64,000 bases of DNA from Roseovarius sp. (GCF_027019125.1 NZ_JALUXE010000034.1:372001-436000); one strand, 5' to 3'. Positions 1 through 8,590 are shown, counted from the first letter of the stretch. Translations and numbers: made by a program. The notes: a model not told the origin generated them from the letters alone.

Positions 1-26
1 ACGCTGGCAAGGTCGCGCTGCGTGGA

Positions 27-341
27 TCACGGTTGCTTGCAAAACAGATCGTAGACAACTTCGAGCATCTGTATCGCGCGGCGGTCTGTCAAACGGTAAT
101 AGATAGCCTTGCCCTCTCGCCGTGGTGTTACCAGACCTTCCAGACGCAAGCGTGAGAGTTGCTGAGACACTGCCGCCTGTCGCGCCGAGAGCAAATCCTC
201 AAGCTCGGTCACGCTCTTTTCCCCGGTAGCGAGATGACACAGGATCATCAAACGCCCTTCATGGCTGATCGCCTTGAGGAACTCTGCCGCCGTATGCGCC
301 AGGTCAAGCATCGCATCGATGCTCTCGTCAGACTTGTCCAT
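27..341 (-). CDS. soxR: SoxR, ArsR-family persulfide-responsive repressor of sox genes
   Basis: A 104-residue winged-helix regulator of the ArsR family. In relatives SoxR represses the sox genes by binding the soxS-soxV and soxW-soxX gaps, and reactive sulfur relieves it. The recognition helix lies at about residues 54-68 and the wing at about 72-84. Cys35 and Cys101 are 66 residues apart, the same spacing as the sensing pair of SqrR (C41/C107), so disulfide or polysulfide sensing is likely. The ATG at 341 starts the conserved core. An in-frame ATG at 368 (113 residues) would put the start 6 bases after the soxS stop and is possible. It is the second gene of a soxS-soxR unit divergent from soxV. 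Confidence 0.9.
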   Translation of the reverse strand: MDKSDESIDAMLDLAHTAAEFLKAISHEGRLMILCHLATGEKSVTELEDLLSARQAAVSQQLSRLRLEGLVTPRREGKAIYYRLTDRRAIQMLEVVYDLFCKQP

Positions 342-373
342 AAGGGGAGGGGGAGCGCGGCGCAACATCGGTA

Positions 374-742
374 TCACGGCGCCTTGGTGGCATCGGGGTG
401 CGCGTCCAAAAGCTGTGTCAGAAGAAACCAGAAGAACTCGTCGCCCGCATAGCCCTCTATCCGCCCCAGTTCCTGACCGTCCTCGACCAGAACAAAGGTC
501 GGGGTAAAGATCGGTCGACTGTGAAAGGCAATGTCTTGGGGCAGCGCGTTGATCTGCACCCGGCGCAGGGGTGCGCGCGCGCCTTCCGTGGTCTTGGGAT
601 AAGCCGGAGCAATCTCGGCATTCCATCGCTCGCACCAATGACAACCATGCCGCTCGACCATGACCAGCTCAGCCGCCGACAGCGGACCAATCAGGCCGAA
701 TGTCAGGGAGAGGCTAACGAGAAAGGCAACGAGCGTGTGCAT
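374..742 (-). CDS. soxS: SoxS, periplasmic thioredoxin of the sox locus
   Basis: A 122-residue exported thioredoxin. A hydrophobic signal peptide covers residues 1-24 (cleavage likely after SAA), and the redox motif CHWC is at 34-37, with a cis-Pro region TPTF near residue 81. In Paracoccus SoxS is a reductant needed for full sox expression and for reactivating SoxY. It is first in the leftward soxS-soxR unit and divergent from soxV across 79 bases that hold an inverted repeat (771-792). The CHWC motif and position beside soxR separate it from SoxW (CIYC) further right. Confidence 0.88.
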   Translation of the reverse strand: MHTLVAFLVSLSLTFGLIGPLSAAELVMVERHGCHWCERWNAEIAPAYPKTTEGARAPLRRVQINALPQDIAFHSRPIFTPTFVLVEDGQELGRIEGYAGDEFFWFLLTQLLDAHPDATKAP

Positions 743-770
743 CGGTGTTCCGATTGACGGACAGAATAAA

Positions 771-792
771 ACATATGATAGTTTGAATATGT
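771..792. promoter_or_regulatory. Candidate SoxR operator between soxS and soxV
   Basis: A perfect inverted repeat, ACATAT (771-776) and ATATGT (787-792), with a 10-base spacer sits in the 79-base gap between the divergent soxS and soxV starts, in an AT-rich patch unlike its surroundings. SoxR is known to bind this gap in Paracoccus. That this repeat is the site is inference. Confidence 0.5.
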
Positions 793-821
793 ATGCGGAT
801 CAACCCGTCTGAGGATGCCCG

Positions 822-1559
822 ATGTTCGATGTCTCACTGCTTAGCGCCTTTGTCGGGGGATTGATCGTCTTTTTCTCGCCCTGCGTGCTGCCAATCGTGC
901 CCTTTTACCTCAGCTACATGGCTGGGGCGTCGATGTCCGAGATCAGCGCGGAGGGTCGTCTTGCTCCGGGTGTGCGCCGTCGCGCCTTTGCCGCGTCTGT
1001 CATGTTTTCTGCGGGAATCATCACGGTTTTTGTATTGCTAGGCGCCGCAGCTTTTGGCCTGAGCCAGGCGTTCCGGGGATTTCAGACAGAGTTTCGCATG
1101 TTTGCCGCGCTTGTTGTGCTGATCCTCGGACTGCATTTTCTGGGCGTGCTGCGCATCGGCTTTCTCAACCGGGTGTTCCAGATGGAGGCCGGCGACACCA
1201 GGAATATGTCGGTTCTCGGGGCCTATGTGGTGGGGTTTGCGTTTGCAGCCGGCTGGACGCCCTGTGTGGGTGGTGTGCTGACGGCAGTGGTCTTTACCGC
1301 CAGCACCGAGGCCACGGCGATGAAAGGGCTGGTGCTCCTCTTGGTCTTTGGTCTCGCCATGACCACGCCCTTCATGGTGGCCTCGCTCTTTATCGGACCG
1401 TTTCTGCGCTTTGCCGCGAAGTTCCGCCGCCACTTGCCCAAGGTCGAAAAAGCAATGGGGCTGCTCTTGATCGTCTTTGCTGCGCTCATTGCGACCGACA
1501 GCGTCAATTATATCGCCCAATGGATGCTGGAGACCTTTCCAGCCTTTCAAAACATCTGA
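822..1559 (+). CDS. soxV: SoxV, CcdA/DsbD-type thiol-disulfide transporter
   Basis: A 245-residue integral membrane protein of the CcdA family with six hydrophobic segments. The paired conserved cysteines are visible in the first segment (SPCVLPIVPFY, about residue 22) and the fourth (GWTPCVGG). It carries reducing equivalents from cytoplasmic thioredoxin to the periplasm, where SoxW and SoxS accept them to keep SoxYZ reduced. It is the first gene of the rightward sox operon; the start follows an AGGA motif about 7 bases upstream. SoxW follows 12 bases downstream. Generic CcdA of cytochrome c biogenesis has the same fold, so the sox role rests on the neighbours. Confidence 0.92.
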   Translation: MFDVSLLSAFVGGLIVFFSPCVLPIVPFYLSYMAGASMSEISAEGRLAPGVRRRAFAASVMFSAGIITVFVLLGAAAFGLSQAFRGFQTEFRMFAALVVLILGLHFLGVLRIGFLNRVFQMEAGDTRNMSVLGAYVVGFAFAAGWTPCVGGVLTAVVFTASTEATAMKGLVLLLVFGLAMTTPFMVASLFIGPFLRFAAKFRRHLPKVEKAMGLLLIVFAALIATDSVNYIAQWMLETFPAFQNI

Positions 1560-1571
1560 TCGAGGAGAAGC

Positions 1572-2153
1572 ATGATGACAAGAATGTTGACCCTGCTGGC
1601 CGCCGCCCTGTTCGCAATGCCCGTCGCTGCGGTGGAACTGGGCGACGACGGCCTGCACAAGACGGACTGGATGCGCGACACTTTCAAGGACCTGCGTGAG
1701 GACCTGGCTGATGCCAATACCGAGGGCAAGCGCCTGATGGTGATCATCGAACAGCGCGGGTGCATCTATTGCACCAAGATGCATGAAGAGGTGTTTCCCC
1801 GTCCGGAAATTGCCGATTTCATCCGTGATAATTTCTTTGTCGTGCAGCTCAATTTGCACGGCGATTTGGAGGTTGTCGATTTCGACGGTGAATCACTGTC
1901 TGAGAAACAGGCCGCGCGAAAATGGGGGCTGCTCTTTACGCCGTCGATTCTGTTTCTACCCGAAGAGGTGGCAGAAGATCAGACAGCCGCACAGGCAGCG
2001 GTGGCGATGATGCCCGGTGCCTTTGGCCCCGGCACTACGTTAGACTTGCTCACTTGGGTGCAGGAGAAACGGTATTTGCTTGATACCGAAGAGGATTTCC
2101 AACGCTATCACGCACGCCGCATCGCCGAACGCGAAGCGGCAAAATCGCAGTGA
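1572..2153 (+). CDS. soxW: SoxW, periplasmic thioredoxin partner of SoxV
   Basis: A 193-residue exported thioredoxin-like protein with a signal peptide at 1-20 (cleavage near AVA), redox motif CIYC at 64-67 and a TPSILF cis-Pro motif further on. SoxW is the known acceptor of electrons from SoxV in Paracoccus. The start is one of two overlapping ATG codons after AGGAGAAG. It lies 12 bases after soxV and is separated from soxX by 107 AT-rich bases that hold a second likely SoxR-binding region. Confidence 0.9.
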   Translation: MMTRMLTLLAAALFAMPVAAVELGDDGLHKTDWMRDTFKDLREDLADANTEGKRLMVIIEQRGCIYCTKMHEEVFPRPEIADFIRDNFFVVQLNLHGDLEVVDFDGESLSEKQAARKWGLLFTPSILFLPEEVAEDQTAAQAAVAMMPGAFGPGTTLDLLTWVQEKRYLLDTEEDFQRYHARRIAEREAAKSQ

Positions 2154-2174
2154 GCAGCTGCGTGAGAATACATT

Positions 2175-2195
2175 AAATTCAAGAATACGAATTTA
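2175..2195. promoter_or_regulatory. Inverted repeat in the soxW-soxX gap, candidate SoxR operator
   Basis: A perfect 7-base inverted repeat (TAAATTC at 2175-1 to 2180 and GAATTTA at 2189-2195, 8-base spacer) in the AT-rich gap before soxX. Further right, TATGATA (2223-2229) and TGAATGTGT (2240-2248) repeat two words of the soxS-soxV operator region (TATGATA at 774, TGAATATGT at 784), though with different spacing. Relatives have a SoxR-bound promoter here. Which element is bound cannot be told from sequence alone. Confidence 0.42.
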
Positions 2196-2260
2196 TTGTT
2201 GTGTGATCGCGAAATTGTGTTCTATGATATACAAAAATCTGAATGTGTTAGGGAGGACGC

Positions 2261-2731
2261 ATGAAACGATCAATTCTCACGGTGTCGCTGATCTGCGCGA
2301 CAATGAGCGCGTCAGCGGCCGAAGTCGCACCGACAGATGTGAAGTTCACCGATGGCGCGATTGCAGAATCCTTGACGGGTGTTGCAGGCGACCCAATCGC
2401 CGGGCGCGAAGTGCTTGGAAATCGCTCGCTTGGCAACTGCGTGGCCTGCCACCAGGTTACCGACCTGAGCGACGTTCCGTTTCACGGTGAGATCGGCCCA
2501 ATGCTGGATGGCGCGGGTTCTCGGTGGAGCGAGGCCGAACTGCGCGGCATCGTCGCCAATGCCAAGATGATGTTTCCAGAGTCGCTGATGCCCTCTTTCT
2601 ACCGGACAGATGGGTATACGCGGCCGGGAAATGCGTTCACCGGAGAGGCGGCAGACAGCACTTTTGGTCCTCTGCTGACTGCACAGCAAGTTGAAGACGT
2701 GGTCGCCTATCTGGCGACCCTCAAAGAGTGA
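2261..2731 (+). CDS. soxX: SoxX, monoheme c-type cytochrome subunit of SoxXA
   Basis: A 156-residue periplasmic cytochrome c with a signal peptide at 1-20 (cleavage at ASA-A), one heme site CVACH at 60-64 and a likely distal Met in the region SLMPSFYR. With SoxA it forms the enzyme that couples thiosulfate to the SoxY cysteine and passes electrons to the cytochrome pool. The ribosome site GGGAGGA lies 5-11 bases before the ATG. It starts the structural block soxXYZABCDEF, probably from its own SoxR-controlled promoter. Confidence 0.93.
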   Translation: MKRSILTVSLICATMSASAAEVAPTDVKFTDGAIAESLTGVAGDPIAGREVLGNRSLGNCVACHQVTDLSDVPFHGEIGPMLDGAGSRWSEAELRGIVANAKMMFPESLMPSFYRTDGYTRPGNAFTGEAADSTFGPLLTAQQVEDVVAYLATLKE

Positions 2732-2770
2732 TCGCGCCCCAAGCGTGACCAAGATCAGGAGTTTGACAAC

Positions 2771-3187
2771 ATGACACTGACACGACGCAACGTGATGATC
2801 ATGGGGGCAGGGGCCTTTGTCGCCTTTGGCCTTCCCATGCGCGCCACCGCAGCAGGCGAAGACCGTATCGCCGAATTCACGGGCGGGGCTGCCATGGCCG
2901 ATAGCGGGATCACATTGACCGCCCCCGAAATCGCCGAGAACGGAAACACGGTGCCGATCGAGGTCGCGGCCCCCGGTGCCGTCGAAATCCTCGTGCTGGC
3001 CATGGGCAACCCGACGCCCGGTGTGGCCACCTTCAAATTCGGCGCCTTGGCTGCATCGCAAACCGCCTCGACCCGCATCCGCCTGGCAGGCACGCAGGAT
3101 GTGGTGGCAATCGCCAAGATGAGCGACGGCTCCTTCGCCAAGGCATCGAGCAACGTCAAGGTTACAATCGGCGGCTGCGGCGGCTGA
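2771..3187 (+). CDS. soxY: SoxY, sulfur-carrier subunit with C-terminal GGCGG arm
   Basis: A 138-residue carrier protein ending in GGCGG, the defining swinging arm of SoxY; Cys136 carries the sulfur intermediates as a thioether-free persulfide-linked adduct. The N-terminus (TRRNVMIMGAGAF) is a Tat-type signal, as in other SoxY proteins, so it is exported folded, with SoxZ. The body is an Ig-like beta domain. It lies 39 bases after soxX and 22 bases before soxZ. Confidence 0.96.
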   Translation: MTLTRRNVMIMGAGAFVAFGLPMRATAAGEDRIAEFTGGAAMADSGITLTAPEIAENGNTVPIEVAAPGAVEILVLAMGNPTPGVATFKFGALAASQTASTRIRLAGTQDVVAIAKMSDGSFAKASSNVKVTIGGCGG

Positions 3188-3209
3188 GGCTTAGGTAGGA
3201 GAAACGAGA

Positions 3210-3539
3210 ATGGCACAAGACGTAACACCCCGCGTCAAGGTCCCGAAATCCGCAGCCGCAGGCGAAGCGGTCACGATCAAGACCCTGATCAGCCACCCGA
3301 TGGAATCCGGTCAGCGCAAGGATAAGGAAGGCAACATCATCCCGCGCTCGATCATCAATCGGTTCACTTGCGAGTTCAACGGTCAGAGCGTCGTCGACGT
3401 GACCATGGAGCCCGCAATCTCGACCAACCCTTACATCGAGTTCGCCGCCACCGTGCCCGAAGCCGGTGAATTCAAGTTCACTTGGTACGATGACGATGGC
3501 TCGGTCTACGAAGACACCAAGCCGATCGCGCTGAAATAA
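3210..3539 (+). CDS. soxZ: SoxZ, partner of the SoxYZ carrier complex
   Basis: A 109-residue beta-sandwich protein without its own signal peptide; in the family it is exported with the Tat-targeted SoxY. Typical words are KTLISHPMESGQRKD near residue 30 and FKFTWYDDDGS near residue 92. SoxYZ presents the covalently bound sulfur substrate to SoxXA, SoxB and SoxCD. The start follows AGGAGAAACGAG. It lies between soxY and soxA in the usual order. Confidence 0.95.
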   Translation: MAQDVTPRVKVPKSAAAGEAVTIKTLISHPMESGQRKDKEGNIIPRSIINRFTCEFNGQSVVDVTMEPAISTNPYIEFAATVPEAGEFKFTWYDDDGSVYEDTKPIALK

Positions 3540-3566
3540 GGGCCAATCGTCAAGGGAGGGACGAGA

Positions 3567-4424
3567 ATGACAAGAACAGGACGCATTACCGGTCTGATTG
3601 GCGCAACGGCGCTCTTGGCGGGGACTGCCTTTGCAGACCCCGTCGACGACACCCTGGTTATCAACGAAGAAATCGAGATGACCACCCGCGCCGCGGCGCC
3701 CGCGCATCTCGCGGATACGCTGGACGAGGTGCTGTCCGGCTGGCATTTCCGTAACGATGACACCCGTGCAATGCAGGCCGATGATTTCGACAATCCCGGC
3801 ATGATCTTTGTCGAGAATGCAATGACCGCATGGGAAACCGTAGAGGGCACCGAAGGCAAGTCCTGCGCAAGCTGCCATGGTGATGCGGCCGAGAGCATGA
3901 AGGGCGTCCGTGCCGTCTACCCCAAGTGGAACGAGACCGCTGCCGAAGTGCGCACGCTTGAAATGCAGGTCAACGCCTGCCGGACAGAGCAGATGGGCGC
4001 TGAAAAGTGGAAGTATGGCGGTGACGAGATGGTCAACATGACCGCGCTCTTGGCTTCTGTATCGCGCGGCATGCCGATCAACGTCGCGATCGACGGCCCG
4101 GCTCAGGCCACTTGGGAAATGGGCAAGGAAATGTATTATACCCGGTATGGTCAGCTCGAGCTGTCCTGCGCCAATTGCCACGAACAGAACTACGGCAACA
4201 TGATCCGTGCGGATCACCTGAGCCAAGGGCAGATCAACGGTTTCCCGACCTACCGTCTCAAGAACACCAAGCTGAACGGGGCACACAACCGCTTCAAAGG
4301 GTGCATTCGCGACACGCGGGCTGAAACCTTTGCCGAAGGTAGCCCCGAGTTCATCGCGCTTGAGCTCTATGTCGCCTCGCGCGGCAACGGCCTTTCAGTC
4401 GAAGGTCCGTCGGTCAGAAACTAA
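3567..4424 (+). CDS. soxA: SoxA, diheme c-type cytochrome subunit of SoxXA
   Basis: A 285-residue periplasmic cytochrome with a signal peptide at 1-23, heme sites CASCH (100-104) and CANCH (201-205), and Cys246 in GCIRDT, the position of the active-site cysteine persulfide that ligates the catalytic heme in characterised SoxA. Cys138 is a likely disulfide or ligand cysteine (not tested). With SoxX it attaches thiosulfate to Cys136 of SoxY. It lies 27 bases after soxZ; the start follows GGGAGGGACGAG. A terminator-like hairpin separates it from soxB. Confidence 0.95.
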   Translation: MTRTGRITGLIGATALLAGTAFADPVDDTLVINEEIEMTTRAAAPAHLADTLDEVLSGWHFRNDDTRAMQADDFDNPGMIFVENAMTAWETVEGTEGKSCASCHGDAAESMKGVRAVYPKWNETAAEVRTLEMQVNACRTEQMGAEKWKYGGDEMVNMTALLASVSRGMPINVAIDGPAQATWEMGKEMYYTRYGQLELSCANCHEQNYGNMIRADHLSQGQINGFPTYRLKNTKLNGAHNRFKGCIRDTRAETFAEGSPEFIALELYVASRGNGLSVEGPSVRN

Positions 4425-4432
4425 TCGGGATA

Positions 4433-4462
4433 CCCCGCCAGACTGCGTGTCGGCGGGGTTTT
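4433..4462 (+). terminator. Hairpin with T-run between soxA and soxB (possible attenuator)
   Basis: CCCCGCC (4433-4439) pairs with GGCGGGG (4452-4458); an inner GAC/GTC pair extends the stem past one bulged A, and TTTT follows at 4459-4462. It has the form of a Rho-independent terminator inside the operon, between the carrier genes and soxB. Partial termination would make soxXYZA transcripts outnumber soxBCDEF. Confidence 0.6.
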
Positions 4463-4522
4463 CCATATCCAAAAACATTCAAAAATCCGCATGTGATTGT
4501 GCGGGAGTTGGAAAGGTCCATC

Positions 4523-6220
4523 ATGATCTCGCGGCGTGATTTTCTTCAGACGAGCATGGCTGCTTCTGCCATTCTTGGGGCATCTTCCTTTGGCAACTGG
4601 GCGAAACTCGCCGCGCAGCAGGCGTTGACCCAGGATCAGCTGATGCGCTTCGATACCTTTGGCAATGTCAGCCTGATCCACGTCACCGACATCCACGCTC
4701 AACTCAAACCGATCTATTTCCGCGAGCCGTCGATCAATATCGGCGTGGGCGAAAACAAGGGGGCCGTGCCGCATGTTACCGGCGCGGATTTCCGTAAGCT
4801 CTACGGCATCGACGATGGCAGCCCCACGCATTACGCCCTGTCGGCTGGCGATTTCAGCGCGCTTGCGCAAGCTTATGGCAAGGTCGGCGGCCTCGACCGG
4901 ATGGCGACGGTCATCAACGCCATTCGAGCAGATCGCCCCGATGCAATCCTGCTGGATGGCGGCGATACCTGGCATGGTTCCTACACCTGTTACCACACCG
5001 CTGGTCAGGACATGGTCAATGTGATGAACGCATTGAAACCTGACGCGATGACCTTTCACTGGGAATTCACATTAGGGTCCGCCCGTGTGCAGGAGATTGT
5101 CGAGAGCCTCCCCTTTGCCGCGCTCGGACAGAACATCTTTGATGCCGAATGGGACGAGCCGGTCGATCTATTCCCGCCCTACAAGTTCTTCGAACGTGGC
5201 GGGGTCAAGATCGCCGTTATCGGTCAGGCCTTTCCCTATATGCCCATTGCCAATCCGGGCTGGATGTTCCCGGAATACAGCTTTGGCATCCGTGACGAAA
5301 ACATGCAGACCATGGTCGACGAGGTGCGTGGGCAGGGGGCCGAGCTCGTCGTCTGCCTCAGCCACAATGGCTTTGACGTAGATAAGAAGATGGCCGGGCG
5401 CGTTACCGGCATCGACGTGATCCTGTCGGGGCATACGCATGACGCCCTGCCAGAGCCTGTGCTGGTGGGCGAGACAATCATTGTGGCCTCTGGCTCCAAC
5501 GGTAAATTCGTGAGCCGCGTTGATCTCGATGTGCGCGATGGGCGGATGATGGGCTTCCGGCACAAGCTGATCCCGATCTTCTCCGACGTGATCGAGCCGG
5601 ATAAAGAGGTTGCTGCCCTGATTGACGCGCAGCGCGCGCCATATCTCGACCAGTTGACCGAAGTGATCGGCAAGACAGACAGCCTGCTTTATCGTCGTGG
5701 CAACTTCAACGGTACATGGGACGATCTGATCTGCGACGCGCTCTTGTCCGAGCGCGAAGCCGACATCGCCATGTCTCCGGGCGTCCGCTGGGGACCAAGC
5801 CTGATCCCCGGTCAGGACATCACCCGCGAGGACATCTTCAACGTCACCTCGATGACCTATGGCAAGGCCTATCGCTCTGAAATGACAGGTGAATTCATCA
5901 AGGTCATTCTCGAGGACGTGGCCGACAACATCTTCAACCCCGACCCTTATTATCAACAGGGTGGCGATATGGTCCGCATCGGCGGCATGGGCTATCGGAT
6001 CGACATTAACCAGCCGCAGGGCAGCCGGATCAGCGACATGACCCTGCTCAAGACAGGCGAAGCGATTGATCCCGCGAAATCCTACGTGGTCGCTGGTTGG
6101 GCCTCGGTCAATGAAAACACTGAAGGCCCCGAAATCTGGGATGTGGTCGAGAGCCATATCCGCACACTTGGCACGGTCAGTGTCACCCCCAACAACAGCG
6201 TCCAGGTAATTGGCGCGTAA
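4523..6220 (+). CDS. soxB: SoxB, Tat-exported dimanganese sulfate thiol esterase
   Basis: A 565-residue 5'-nucleotidase-type metallohydrolase that removes sulfate from the S-sulfocysteine of SoxY. The ATG at 4523 is chosen because GAAAGG lies 6 bases upstream and the next residues (ISRRDFLQTSM) are a perfect Tat signal; an upstream in-frame start at 4493 would bury it. Metal-binding motifs are visible as VTDIHAQ (about residue 54), DGGDTWHG (about 155), the SoxB-specific HWEFTLG (about 183) and LSGHTHD (about 303). The C-terminal 5'-nucleotidase domain fills the second half. Confidence 0.95.
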   Translation: MISRRDFLQTSMAASAILGASSFGNWAKLAAQQALTQDQLMRFDTFGNVSLIHVTDIHAQLKPIYFREPSINIGVGENKGAVPHVTGADFRKLYGIDDGSPTHYALSAGDFSALAQAYGKVGGLDRMATVINAIRADRPDAILLDGGDTWHGSYTCYHTAGQDMVNVMNALKPDAMTFHWEFTLGSARVQEIVESLPFAALGQNIFDAEWDEPVDLFPPYKFFERGGVKIAVIGQAFPYMPIANPGWMFPEYSFGIRDENMQTMVDEVRGQGAELVVCLSHNGFDVDKKMAGRVTGIDVILSGHTHDALPEPVLVGETIIVASGSNGKFVSRVDLDVRDGRMMGFRHKLIPIFSDVIEPDKEVAALIDAQRAPYLDQLTEVIGKTDSLLYRRGNFNGTWDDLICDALLSEREADIAMSPGVRWGPSLIPGQDITREDIFNVTSMTYGKAYRSEMTGEFIKVILEDVADNIFNPDPYYQQGGDMVRIGGMGYRIDINQPQGSRISDMTLLKTGEAIDPAKSYVVAGWASVNENTEGPEIWDVVESHIRTLGTVSVTPNNSVQVIGA

Positions 6221-6246
6221 CGACTTGCTGAAAGGAGGCATTTGAG

Positions 6247-7530
6247 ATGTCAGGGACATTCAAAGGCAAACCCACCTCCCGGCGCGCCTTTTTGCGCGGT
6301 GGCGTGGCGGCGGCGGCCGGGGCCGTTGCGGCTGGGGCTACGCACGCAGGAACCCCCGATCCGCTGATCACCGAGGTTCAGCCTTGGGCGAACGGTCTGG
6401 GCGACGGGGTGGATGCAACGCCCTATGGTCTGCCAATCGAGTATGAATCGGATGTCGTGCGGCGCAATGTGCCTTGGCTCACCGCGGATCCGATCAGCTC
6501 GATCAACTTTACCCCCATTCACGCGCTCGATGGCACCATCACGCCGCAGGGCTGTGCCTTCGAGCGGCACCATTCCGGCGCGATCGACCTCAAGAAAGAG
6601 GACTATCGCCTGATGATCAACGGCCTCGTCGATACGCCGCTGGTCTTTACCTACGAAGACCTGGAGCGTTTTCCGCGCGAGAACCATGTTTATTTCTGCG
6701 AATGTGCCGCCAACACCGGCATGGAATGGGCCGGCGCACAATTGAACGGCGCGCAGTTCACCCATGGCATGATCCACAACATGGAATACACCGGCGTCCC
6801 CCTGCGCACCCTGCTCGAAGAGGCGGGATTGGACGCAGCGGGCGATCTCAAGGATAAATGGGTCTATGTCGAGGGGGCGGATGCGTCTTCCAATGGCCGC
6901 TCGATCCCCATGGCCAAGGCGCTTGGCGATTGCCTTGTTGCGTTCAAGGCCAATGGCGAGGCGTTGCGCAAAGAGCATGGATATCCCGTGCGCCTTGTCG
7001 TGCCTGGCTGGGAAGGCAACATGTGGGTCAAGTGGTTGCGTCGCATCGAAGTGACCGATGCCGCCGTCGAGAGCCGCGAAGAAACCAGCAAATACACGGA
7101 CACGCTGGAAGATGGCACAAGCCGTAAATGGACCTGGGTGATGGATGCCAAATCGGTCATCACCTCGCCCAGTCCGCAGTCGCCCATCAAACATGGCACG
7201 GGTCCACTCGTGATTACAGGTTTGGCATGGTCCGGTCACGGCGCGATCACCCGCGTCGACGTGTCCAAGGATGGTGGCAAGACATGGGAAACCGCGCGTC
7301 TTGCCAAACCGGGAGAGGCCAAAGCGCTCACCCGTTTCTACTTCGATACCACTTGGAATGGCGAAGAGATGTTGCTTCAGAGCCGGGCCATGGACGAGAC
7401 CGGATATATCCAGCCCACCAAGGCGCAGCTGCGCGAGGTGCGCGGCCTGAACTCGGTCTATCACAACAACTGTATTCAGACATGGTGGGTGCGGCCCAAC
7501 GGGGAGGCAGAAAATGTCGAAGTTTCTTAA
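6247..7530 (+). CDS. soxC: SoxC, molybdenum-cofactor subunit of sulfane dehydrogenase
   Basis: A 427-residue protein of the sulfite-oxidase family. The Tat signal SRRAFLRGG is at residues 11-19. The molybdopterin domain holds the Mo-ligand cysteine region FCECAANTGMEW (about residues 155-166) and the words VPGWEGNMWVKW; a C-terminal Ig-like dimerisation domain follows. With the cytochrome SoxD it oxidises the outer sulfur on SoxY by six electrons, so thiosulfate is oxidised fully and sulfur globules are not expected. AGGAGG precedes the start. It overlaps soxD by 17 bases, consistent with translational coupling of the two subunits. Confidence 0.95.
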   Translation: MSGTFKGKPTSRRAFLRGGVAAAAGAVAAGATHAGTPDPLITEVQPWANGLGDGVDATPYGLPIEYESDVVRRNVPWLTADPISSINFTPIHALDGTITPQGCAFERHHSGAIDLKKEDYRLMINGLVDTPLVFTYEDLERFPRENHVYFCECAANTGMEWAGAQLNGAQFTHGMIHNMEYTGVPLRTLLEEAGLDAAGDLKDKWVYVEGADASSNGRSIPMAKALGDCLVAFKANGEALRKEHGYPVRLVVPGWEGNMWVKWLRRIEVTDAAVESREETSKYTDTLEDGTSRKWTWVMDAKSVITSPSPQSPIKHGTGPLVITGLAWSGHGAITRVDVSKDGGKTWETARLAKPGEAKALTRFYFDTTWNGEEMLLQSRAMDETGYIQPTKAQLREVRGLNSVYHNNCIQTWWVRPNGEAENVEVS

Positions 7531-8581
7531 GTTTACGCTGGTCACGGGATTTGCCCTCAGCGCCACGGCAACTGCTATCTGGGCCGGGGAATACGGCCTT
7601 GGGCGCCCTGCCCTGCCCGAGGAAATCGCGGCGTGGGATGTGAAGGTGATGCCAGACGGACGCGGCTTGCCCGAGGGGTCTGGCGATGTCTGGACTGGCG
7701 ACGAGGTTTTTGGCGAACATTGCGCGGTCTGTCATGGCGATTTCGCCGAAGGCATCGGAAACTGGCCGAAACTGGCGGGCGGGGCCGACACGCTCGACCG
7801 GGACGATCCGCTTAAGACGGTTGGGTCCTACTGGCCCCATCTTTCGACCGTGTTTGATTACGTCAACCGGTCCATGCCGTTCGGCAATGCGCAGAGCCTG
7901 ACACCCGATGAGGTCTATGCCATCGTTGCCTATATCCTGTATTCCAACAACCTTGTGGACGACGATTTCGAGCTGAGCCATGAAAACTTCATGGATGTGG
8001 AATTGCCCAACGCGGGCGGCTTTATCGTCGATGATCGCGCCGTGACGGAATATGCCATCTGGCATGGCGAGCCCTGCATGGAGAATTGCAAGGACAAGGT
8101 CGAGATCACGATGCATGCGACCGTTCTCGACGTGACACCCGATGAAGGGGGCGCTGCAGAAGAGGCAAGCGCGGCCGACCCCGTTCAAGTGGCCGAGGCC
8201 GCGCCGGAGCCAGCTGCCGAACCAGAGGTGGTCCCGGAAGCAGAGGTCGCAGCGATTGATCCGGCGCTGATCGCCGCTGGTGAAAAGGTGTTCAAGAAAT
8301 GCAGCGCCTGCCATCAGGTCGGGGAGGGGGCGACAAATCGAGTCGGGCCAGTCCTCAATGGGGTGATGGGGCGTGCCGCGGGCGCGGTCGAGGGGTTCAA
8401 ATACTCCGACGCGCTTCAAACCATGGCGACGGACGGTCTGGTCTGGACCGACGAGACGATAACCGCATTTCTCGCCAATCCGCGTGGCTTCATGAAGGGC
8501 ACCAAGATGAGCTTTGCAGGCCTCAAAAAGGATGAGGACCTCGCAGCAATTTCCGCTTATCTTTCGAGCTTTAGTCAGTAG
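7514..8581 (+). CDS. soxD: SoxD, diheme c-type cytochrome subunit of sulfane dehydrogenase
   Basis: A 355-residue periplasmic cytochrome with a signal peptide at 1-24, heme sites CAVCH (70-74) and CSACH (263-267), and an acidic Ala/Glu/Pro-rich linker (about 210-250) between the domains. The C-terminal half is a class I cytochrome c with a distal-Met motif GTKMSFAG. It takes electrons from SoxC and hands them to the respiratory chain. It starts inside the end of soxC in another frame after GGGGAGG. The two-domain layout with a flexible linker is the usual one for SoxD. Confidence 0.94.
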   Translation: MSKFLKFTLVTGFALSATATAIWAGEYGLGRPALPEEIAAWDVKVMPDGRGLPEGSGDVWTGDEVFGEHCAVCHGDFAEGIGNWPKLAGGADTLDRDDPLKTVGSYWPHLSTVFDYVNRSMPFGNAQSLTPDEVYAIVAYILYSNNLVDDDFELSHENFMDVELPNAGGFIVDDRAVTEYAIWHGEPCMENCKDKVEITMHATVLDVTPDEGGAAEEASAADPVQVAEAAPEPAAEPEVVPEAEVAAIDPALIAAGEKVFKKCSACHQVGEGATNRVGPVLNGVMGRAAGAVEGFKYSDALQTMATDGLVWTDETITAFLANPRGFMKGTKMSFAGLKKDEDLAAISAYLSSFSQ

Positions 8582-8590
8582 ACTTAGGCC

